From Deltaproteobacteria bacterium (GTDB taxonomy: Bacteria; Desulfobacterota; Desulfobacteria; Desulfobacterales; JAFDDL01): a stretch of DNA of 10,509 nucleotides. Shown in pieces: positions 6,397 through 10,509 of the stretch. The stretch lies in assembly GCA_019310865.1 (NCBI GenBank), contig JAFDDL010000084.1, forward strand, positions 1 through 10,509, given 5' to 3'. The notes under the pieces are model-generated. The model did no database searches and was not told the origin of the DNA. It saw only the letters and a program-made list of their open reading frames with translations. The stretch's first letter is position 1. Every line of letters begins with the position of its first letter. The position numbers and the translations under genes were made by a program.

Positions 6397-8076
6397 TCAC
6401 CTCGAAAATATCAAATCCGCTGCACGATCCATATCGGCAATGAACCCTTCCTGGCCGGCGACCAGCTCCTCAAGCGCCGTTTTCTGTCGGTAATCGGCAA
6501 TTGCCTGGGCATCCAGCGCACCGGATCCCGCCAGGATCTGCCATGTGTTCTGGGTAACCAGCTGGGCGACTTGCCGTGCGAAGATTCTGGACATGGCGGC
6601 AAACAACTCCGCTTTCGAATCGCCTGCCCCGGCGAGGCCGGCAGCTTTCCGGGCCATGGCCGTCGCGACTTCCACATGGGTCATCATATCGGCCAGGGCA
6701 AACATGAGGTACTGTTGCCGGGTGAGCCGGTTGTTGTGAACCAGGCCGACGGCTGCGTTGACCGCATCGACGGCCTGGGCAATAATCCGGCAGCCGATCC
6801 GGCCGTATTTTTCACCAAGGGCTTCCATTTCCCGCGCCATGGCATTATAAAACTCGCCCTTGGTCTTGCGGCTTTTTTTCCAGCGAAAGGTGCTGATAAT
6901 GTTCTGCATAATTTCACTGGTGCCTTCATAAATACAGGTGATCTTGACATCCCGCCGAATTTTTTCGACCTCGTATTCATTGATGTACCCGTATCCACCC
7001 AGTGCCTGAACACAATCTTCGGCCGTTTTGTTGGCCGATTCGGTGATAAAGTATTTGCAGACAGCCCCTTCTACCTGAAGATCCGATTCGCCCGCATCCA
7101 GTCGATGGGCCAGCTCATCCATATACGCCGCCCCGGCTTCCAATCGAACCGCATTGGGAACAATGAGCTTATGCGTATAGCCCTGCTTTTCCGATAGCGG
7201 AGAGCCGAACTGGATCCGCTCCTTTGCGTAGGGAATGGCAATGTCCAGGGCTGCTTCAGCCGCACCCAACGCCATTGCCCCCACCATCACTCGGGTATAG
7301 CCGAAAACCTTGTTGGACTGTTTCAATCCTTTTCCCGGCACACCGCCGATGAGGTTTTCCATCGGTACAAACACGTCCGATAAGTATAGCGGTGACGTGT
7401 TTGATGCGCGAATGCCGTGTTTCTCTTCGCTTTTGCCCTGCTCAAAACCCTTGGTTCCCTTTTCAACCACAAAAAAGGAGGGCCCTTCGGGTGTTTTGGC
7501 CAGTACCGTGCAAAAATCTGCATACCCGCCGTTTGATATAAATATCTTGCTGCCGTTGAGGGTATAACCGGTTATCTCTCCGGCGTCATTGGTCACCGGA
7601 TCGGCCTTGGTTTCCAGGGCCGCCACGTTGCTGCCGGCATCGGGCTCTGTGACCCCATAGGCCACCAGGACTTCGCCGTCGGCTATGGCGCCGAGCCATT
7701 TTTCCTTCTGTGCGTCCGTTGCGCCCACCAGCAGTGGATCAGCGCCAAGTTGAATTGCAAAAAAAGCTGTGGAAACACCCAGGCAGATTTTGGCCAACTC
7801 ACGGGTTGCCGCAACACAATCCCGCGCGCCACCGCCGACACCACCATATTCCTCGGGAATAAATAAAAGCTGCAGGCCGATATCCGGATCGAGCATTCTA
7901 CGGATGACGTCTTCCGGAAAAGTTTCCGTCTTGTCCCACTCGAGTATGTTTTCCTTTGTCAACAGCTTCTTGCGTAAATCCTTGATGGTTTTCAAAACCA
8001 GCTTTTGCGAACGCGCGTCCAAACCCTGCAACTGCGTTTTGAATGCTGTCTTTGCAGTCGTCATGGGCTTAATCAT
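6397..8076 (-). CDS. acyl-CoA dehydrogenase family flavoprotein with C-terminal extension, inside the fatty-acid-synthesis cluster
   Basis: A 559-residue flavoprotein of the acyl-CoA dehydrogenase family. The flavin/substrate signature [11 protein letters not shown] (140-150), [16 protein letters not shown] (258-273), QALGGYGY (357-364) and [10 protein letters not shown] (382-391) with Glu384 at the usual catalytic-base position are all present, so an active dehydrogenase is expected. About 160 residues follow the normal ~390-residue core, a helical extension as in very-long-chain and bacterial FadE-like members. The natural acyl carrier (CoA or ACP) and electron acceptor cannot be told from sequence. 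The gene overlaps rpmF by 8 bp and fabG starts 2 bp after it, so it is made together with the fatty-acid enzymes. Start is uncertain: ATG 8076 sits directly on GAAGAGG, while ATG 8064 is 12 nt from it. Confidence 0.9.
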   Translation of the reverse strand: MIKPMTTAKTAFKTQLQGLDARSQKLVLKTIKDLRKKLLTKENILEWDKTETFPEDVIRRMLDPDIGLQLLFIPEEYGGVGGGARDCVAATRELAKICLGVSTAFFAIQLGADPLLVGATDAQKEKWLGAIADGEVLVAYGVTEPDAGSNVAALETKADPVTNDAGEITGYTLNGSKIFISNGGYADFCTVLAKTPEGPSFFVVEKGTKGFEQGKSEEKHGIRASNTSPLYLSDVFVPMENLIGGVPGKGLKQSNKVFGYTRVMVGAMALGAAEAALDIAIPYAKERIQFGSPLSEKQGYTHKLIVPNAVRLEAGAAYMDELAHRLDAGESDLQVEGAVCKYFITESANKTAEDCVQALGGYGYINEYEVEKIRRDVKITCIYEGTSEIMQNIISTFRWKKSRKTKGEFYNAMAREMEALGEKYGRIGCRIIAQAVDAVNAAVGLVHNNRLTRQQYLMFALADMMTHVEVATAMARKAAGLAGAGDSKAELFAAMSRIFARQVAQLVTQNTWQILAGSGALDAQAIADYRQKTALEELVAGQEGFIADMDRAADLIFSR

Positions 8077-8254
8077 CCTCTTCGTTATTGATTACGGTTC
8101 TTCCTTTATAGTCACCACATTCCGGACAGGCGTGATGCGGCAGTTTCGCCTCACCGCATTGGGGGCAAGTTGTGACGTTGGGCGCCGCTGTTTTCTGGTG
8201 GGTCCGCCGCATATCGCGTTTAGATTTCGACTTTTTCCTTTTTGGTACAGGCAT
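8069..8254 (-). CDS. rpmF: 50S ribosomal protein L32, zinc-binding form
   Basis: L32 is a small protein of the large ribosomal subunit. The 61-residue product starts [17 protein letters not shown], the hallmark N-terminus of bacterial L32. It keeps four cysteines in two CxxC pairs (30/33 and 43/46), the zinc-ribbon version; many bacteria also have a cysteine-free paralogue. AGGAG lies about seven nt upstream of the ATG. rpmF heading a fatty-acid cluster is a classic bacterial arrangement, usually with yceD before it and plsX-fabH-fabD after it. Here no yceD-like frame is visible in the 530 bp upstream, and the acyl-CoA dehydrogenase follows with an 8-bp overlap. The acidic tail NNEEDD is slightly longer than usual. 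Confidence 0.95.
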   Translation of the reverse strand: MPVPKRKKSKSKRDMRRTHQKTAAPNVTTCPQCGEAKLPHHACPECGDYKGRTVINNEEDD

Positions 8255-8326
8255 GAGTAATCTCCTAAATATTTGTTATTATTGACTATTAGATGCAATT
8301 TAATTGCTAAATACTTTGTCCGGTCT

Positions 8327-8355
8327 CTAGTAGTTGAAAAGGCGGCGCTTGTCAA
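8327..8355 (-). promoter_or_regulatory. candidate sigma-70 promoter for the rpmF unit
   Basis: On the minus strand a consensus -35 TTGACA (8355-8350) is followed after 17 bp by TACTAG (8332-8327), a 3-of-6 match to TATAAT. Predicted start near 8320 would leave a 5' leader of about 65 nt, containing a GCAATT-T-AATTGC dyad (8295-8307). The -35 is strong and the -10 mediocre. Confidence 0.45.
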
Positions 8356-8598
8356 GAGCTTTAACAGTTTTTCTCATATGGCCGCTTGTGCTCACCATCA
8401 CGTTATGATAAGGAGAGACGAGTTTTGGGGCTTGGACCGGTTTATCCATTTATCTGGCTAATATATTTATATAAAATGCAAAAACTGTGGACCAATTACC
8501 GACGGGAATTCCCCGCGCCGGTAGCAATCGGAACGGACTGAGTCAAATTGCCTGGTGAAAGATGTTATCCGCTTGCCAATTTTACTCATTTTCATCTG

Positions 8599-8619
8599 AA
8601 GTTATAGCAATTATAACTT
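8599..8619. repeat. 8-bp inverted repeat with 5-bp spacer upstream of gltX
   Basis: AAGTTATA (8599-8606) and TATAACTT (8612-8619) are exact reverse complements separated by GCAAT. The 21-bp dyad has the size of a dimeric repressor site and lies about 70 bp before the gltX -10 candidate. AT-rich sequence makes chance dyads more likely, so function is uncertain. Confidence 0.45.
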
Positions 8620-8689
8620 ATAAATATCTTATATTAATACGTATAAAATTATTACTATATTATTTTACTTTAACTCATGGCGTTAAACA

Positions 8690-8719
8690 TTAACCTGGTC
8701 AATCCAAGATATTTATACT
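8690..8719 (+). promoter_or_regulatory. candidate sigma-70 promoter for gltX
   Basis: TTAACC (8690-8695), an 18-bp spacer and TATACT (8714-8719). The -10 is a good match and the -35 weak. Transcription would start near 8726, at the foot of the leader hairpin, about 60 nt before the ATG. Confidence 0.4.
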
Positions 8720-8722
8720 AAA

Positions 8723-8760
8723 TCCATCCTACTTGAAGCTATTCTTGCTTCGACGATGGA
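8723..8760 (+). promoter_or_regulatory. two-step stem-loop in the gltX leader
   Basis: TCCATC (8723-8728) pairs with GATGGA (8755-8760), and within it TTGAAGC (8733-8739) pairs with GCTTCGA (8747-8753) with one G-U pair around a seven-base loop. No T run follows, so it is not a terminator. It ends about ten bases before the gltX Shine-Dalgarno. No T-box sequence is recognisable. Confidence 0.45.
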
Positions 8761-8785
8761 CACCGATTAAGGAAGGAACCCAACA

Positions 8786-10201
8786 ATGACCAAAATTATC
8801 ACCCGATTTCCACCGAGCCCATCCGGCAACCTTCACCTTGGTGGTGCCCGAACGGCGCTTTTCAATTGGCTTTACGCCCGGCACACGGGCGGGGAATTTG
8901 TGCTCCGAATCGAAGACACCGATGCCGCACGATCCTCCCAGGCCTCGGTCGATGTGATCCTTGAATCCCTTGAATGGCTTGGGATCGACTGGGACCACGG
9001 GCCGTTTTTTCAGTCCCAGCGCCTGCAGATCTACCTGGAGCATATCCAGACCCTTCTCGATAAAGGCCTGGCCTACTACTGTACCTGCTCCGTCGAAGCG
9101 GTGGAGGAGATGCGCAAAAAAGCCCTGGCGAGGGGTGAAAAACCGAAATACGACGGCACCTGTCGCAACCGGAGTCTGAAAAAATCCGACAATGCCGTGA
9201 TCCGATTCGCCGCCCCCACCCGGGGCACGACGGTCGTCTCAGACAAAGTCAAGGGCAATATCACCCACCCCAATTCGGAATTGGATGACTTTGTCATCTG
9301 CCGAAGCGACGGAACCCCCACCTATCACCTGGCCGTTGTGGTCGATGACATTACCATGGGCGTTAACACAATCATCCGCGGTGACGATCACGTCAACAAC
9401 ACGCCCAAGCAGATCCTGCTCTTTGAGGCACTGGACAGCCCCCTGCCGACCTTTGCCCATGTTCCCATGGTGCTGGGACCGGATCGCACCCGATTGAGCA
9501 AACGACACGGAGCCACGTCGGTAACCGCTTACCGCGATGAGGGAATTTTGCCTGATGCCATGATCAATTTTCTCGTTCGGTTGGGATGGTCGCATGGCGA
9601 TGAGGAATTTTTCACCCGGGAGGCGCTCATTGAAAAATTCTCACTTGAAAACATCGGCAAATCGGCCGGTATTTTCAATCCGGAAAAGCTCATGTCATTA
9701 AACGCGGACCACATCAAGGCCGCCCGACCGCAGGCCCTGGCCCGGCAGGTGATACCCTTTCTGGCCAAAAAAGGCGTAGATGCCCAGCCGGACGACTATT
9801 TGGCAAAGGCCCTGGACACCCTTCGAACCCGGAGCAAAACCTTGCTGGAGATGGCCGAAAGCGCCTGCTTTTATTATCAAGACATCACCCGCTATGACCC
9901 AAAAGGCGCCAAAAAATTCTTAAAACCAAGCGCCCTGGACGGTATCGAAAAACTCATTATCCGGCTGGAAGCGCTGGAAACCTTCTCCCAGGAATCTTTG
10001 GAGCATGCGTTTCTGGCCGTCATGGAGGAAACCGGGCTCAAACTGGGCAAAATTGCCCAACCGGTTCGCCTGGCACTAACCGGTACCACCGTCAGCCCCG
10101 GTATCTTTGAGATCATCGCAGTGCTTGGAAAAGAAAAGACCCTCTCGCGGCTCAATGGCGTCAGACAATTTATCATTGATCGGCAGAAGACAGGCGACTG
10201 A
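8786..10201 (+). CDS. gltX: glutamyl-tRNA synthetase (class I)
   Basis: GltX charges tRNA-Glu with glutamate in the cytoplasm; non-discriminating versions also charge tRNA-Gln for later amidation by GatCAB. The 471-residue protein has the class I signature around PPSPSGNLHLGGARTALFN (HLGG, 17-20, in place of HIGH), RIEDTD (41-46) and RLSKRHG (236-242, the KMSKS equivalent). The C-terminal half (about 300-471) is the helical anticodon-binding domain. Three of the four zinc ligands known in E. coli GltX are kept (Cys99, Cys101, Cys126), but the His position is Asn128. AAGGAAGGA lies eight nt upstream of the ATG. It stands alone on the plus strand, divergent from rpmF and 60 bp upstream of a tRNA-Gln gene. 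Confidence 0.97.
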   Translation: MTKIITRFPPSPSGNLHLGGARTALFNWLYARHTGGEFVLRIEDTDAARSSQASVDVILESLEWLGIDWDHGPFFQSQRLQIYLEHIQTLLDKGLAYYCTCSVEAVEEMRKKALARGEKPKYDGTCRNRSLKKSDNAVIRFAAPTRGTTVVSDKVKGNITHPNSELDDFVICRSDGTPTYHLAVVVDDITMGVNTIIRGDDHVNNTPKQILLFEALDSPLPTFAHVPMVLGPDRTRLSKRHGATSVTAYRDEGILPDAMINFLVRLGWSHGDEEFFTREALIEKFSLENIGKSAGIFNPEKLMSLNADHIKAARPQALARQVIPFLAKKGVDAQPDDYLAKALDTLRTRSKTLLEMAESACFYYQDITRYDPKGAKKFLKPSALDGIEKLIIRLEALETFSQESLEHAFLAVMEETGLKLGKIAQPVRLALTGTTVSPGIFEIIAVLGKEKTLSRLNGVRQFIIDRQKTGD

Positions 10202-10214
10202 TGCAATTTTTTCA

Positions 10215-10243
10215 TTGACTCGGCATCATCTTTTTTGTATACA
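10215..10243 (+). promoter_or_regulatory. sigma-70 promoter of tRNA-Gln
   Basis: TTGACT (10215-10220), a 17-bp spacer and TATACA (10238-10243) match the consensus well. The start would fall near 10250, about 12 nt before the tRNA. It begins 13 bp after the gltX stop, so the tRNA can be made independently of gltX, although read-through is also possible. Confidence 0.75.
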
Positions 10244-10261
10244 GTTCCCCGTAATTTTTCA

Positions 10262-10335
10262 TGGGAGATCGTCCAGCGGCAGGACTACGGACTCTGACTC
10301 CGTCAACCCAGGTTCGAATCCTGGTCTCCCAGCCA
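10262..10335 (+). tRNA. tRNA-Gln (anticodon CUG)
   Basis: A complete 74-nt cloverleaf with encoded CCA. The acceptor stem is TGGGAGA (10262-10268) with TCTCCCA (10325-10331), followed by discriminator G and CCA. The U1-A72 pair and G73 are typical of bacterial tRNA-Gln. The anticodon stem is ACGGA/TCCGT with loop CTCTGAC, placing CTG at 10294-10296 (reads CAG). The T arm is CCAGG-TTCGAAT-CCTGG (10308-10324). D arm GTCC...GGAC at 10271-10285. It carries its own promoter and a terminator-like hairpin downstream. Confidence 0.97.
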
Positions 10336-10344
10336 AATAAAATA

Positions 10345-10388
10345 AGGGAAATCAGTAAGTTAGACCTGGTTTCCCTCTTTCATTTTAG
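10345..10388 (+). terminator. intrinsic terminator after tRNA-Gln
   Basis: An 11-bp stem, AGGGAAATCAG (10345-10355) with CTGGTTTCCCT (10366-10376) including one G-U pair, closes a ten-base loop. It is followed by CTTTCATTTT, a broken T-rich tract. It starts ten bases after the tRNA CCA end. Confidence 0.65.
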
Positions 10389-10402
10389 TGGCTTTTTTTT
10401 GG

Positions 10403-10422
10403 GGGTCAACTATGGGTCAACT
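10403..10422. repeat. direct repeat GGGTCAACT x2 with 11-bp period
   Basis: GGGTCAACT occurs at 10403-10411 and again at 10414-10422. The 11-bp period is about one helical turn, which suits binding of two protein units on one face of the DNA. The second copy contains the stop codon of the minus-strand frame at the right edge. It lies 70-90 bp beyond the tRNA, where integrase arm-type sites are often found in integrated elements. Confidence 0.5.
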
Positions 10423-10509
10423 TTTTTCAGCCCATCTGGGTAATTTTGACTCCTTTTGTAGACCCAATTCGATCTCAGCCACAGCTGTTACCTCATGGTC
10501 GGTGGCTTG
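10417..10509 (-). CDS. 3' end of an unidentified reading frame, entering from the right edge
   Basis: The minus strand is open from the right edge (10509) to a TGA at 10419-10417, giving 30 residues that end in LPRWAEKS. The other two minus frames stop within a few codons. The visible tail is mixed charged/hydrophobic with no motif I recognise. Its place, converging on a tRNA gene with short direct repeats between, is where a tyrosine-recombinase gene or other island-end gene would be expected, but that is context only. A chance open frame of this length is quite possible. Confidence 0.35.
   Translation of the reverse strand, partial: QATDHEVTAVAEIELGLQKESKLPRWAEKS

Larger units (their letters stand above)
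8255..8785. other. 531-bp divergent intergenic region between rpmF and gltX, AT-rich, no credible gene
   Basis: No frame here has both a ribosome binding site and protein-like sequence. From left to right it holds the rpmF Shine-Dalgarno, the dyad GCAATT-T-AATTGC (8295-8307), the rpmF promoter candidate, a GC-rich dyad TACCG...CGGTA (8497-8523) enclosing GGAATTCC, the perfect dyad AAGTTATA-5-TATAACTT (8599-8619), a very AT-rich tract (about 8612-8670), the gltX promoter candidate and a leader hairpin. The two dyads could be operators; no regulator is identified. Confidence 0.5.

Noticed and set aside
5621..6493. Long plus-strand open frame of 290 codons opposite fabG
   Set aside because: It lies fully antisense to fabG and the end of the dehydrogenase gene, whose motifs are unmistakable. 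The product is low in recognisable structure and there is no suitable ribosome binding site.
6571..7197. Plus-strand open frame of 208 codons opposite the acyl-CoA dehydrogenase gene
   Set aside because: Shadow of codon bias in the dehydrogenase gene; composition rich in Phe, Arg and His with no family motif.
8092..8355. Minus-strand frame of 87 codons overlapping rpmF
   Set aside because: Reads a different frame through rpmF and its promoter region. The rpmF frame has a canonical L32 sequence and a proper ribosome binding site.
8720..8785. T-box leader controlling gltX
   Set aside because: Too short, no recognisable T-box sequence, no terminator alternative before the gene.
1..10509. CRISPR array, transposase, toxin-antitoxin or defence genes
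   Set aside because: No regularly spaced repeats, and every sizeable credible frame is assigned to core metabolism or translation.

Overview
The window looks like a piece of chromosome from an anaerobic deltaproteobacterium (Desulfobacterota, probably a Desulfobacterales-type sulfate reducer). This is inferred from gene order and protein style, not from a database search. The linked set rpmF / fatty-acid-synthesis genes / rpiB / dCMP deaminase / nrdR / ribD-ribE-ribB is the arrangement I associate with that group. Almost everything is core metabolism. I see no CRISPR array, transposase or toxin module.

Minus strand, read right to left from about 8320 to 1: rpmF (ribosomal protein L32), a 559-residue acyl-CoA dehydrogenase family protein, fabG, acpP, fabF, rpiB, a dCMP deaminase, nrdR, ribD, ribE and the first 99 codons of ribB, which runs off the left edge. 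Tight coupling (overlaps of 8 bp for rpmF/dehydrogenase and 19 bp for ribD/ribE, 2 bp between the dehydrogenase stop and the fabG ATG) suggests co-transcription within blocks. There are probably two units. rpmF to fabF handles ribosome and fatty-acid synthesis. rpiB to ribB handles pentose phosphate, deoxynucleotide and riboflavin synthesis; ribulose 5-phosphate made by RpiB is the substrate of RibB. Between the two lie a weak terminator-like hairpin and a candidate promoter (3821-3892).

Plus strand, from about 8690 to 10335: gltX (glutamyl-tRNA synthetase), then a tRNA-Gln(CUG) gene with its own good promoter and a terminator-like hairpin. Beyond the tRNA, up to the right edge, are a direct repeat with an 11-bp period and the 3' end of an unidentified minus-strand reading frame. 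This layout is reminiscent of a tRNA-adjacent integration site, but it is unproven. A 531-bp AT-rich divergent intergenic region (8255-8785) separates the two gene groups.

Points of most interest: (1) an acyl-CoA dehydrogenase stands where plsX-fabH-fabD are usually found between rpmF and fabG; (2) a roughly 159-bp imperfect palindrome (2629-2787) between the dCMP deaminase gene and nrdR supplies the last residues and stop codon of the deaminase; (3) three stem-loops in series, the last followed by five U residues, separate acpP from fabF, whose start is a TTG codon behind a perfect Shine-Dalgarno; (4) a perfect 12-bp inverted repeat lies between ribE and ribB; (5) gltX is paired with tRNA-Gln.
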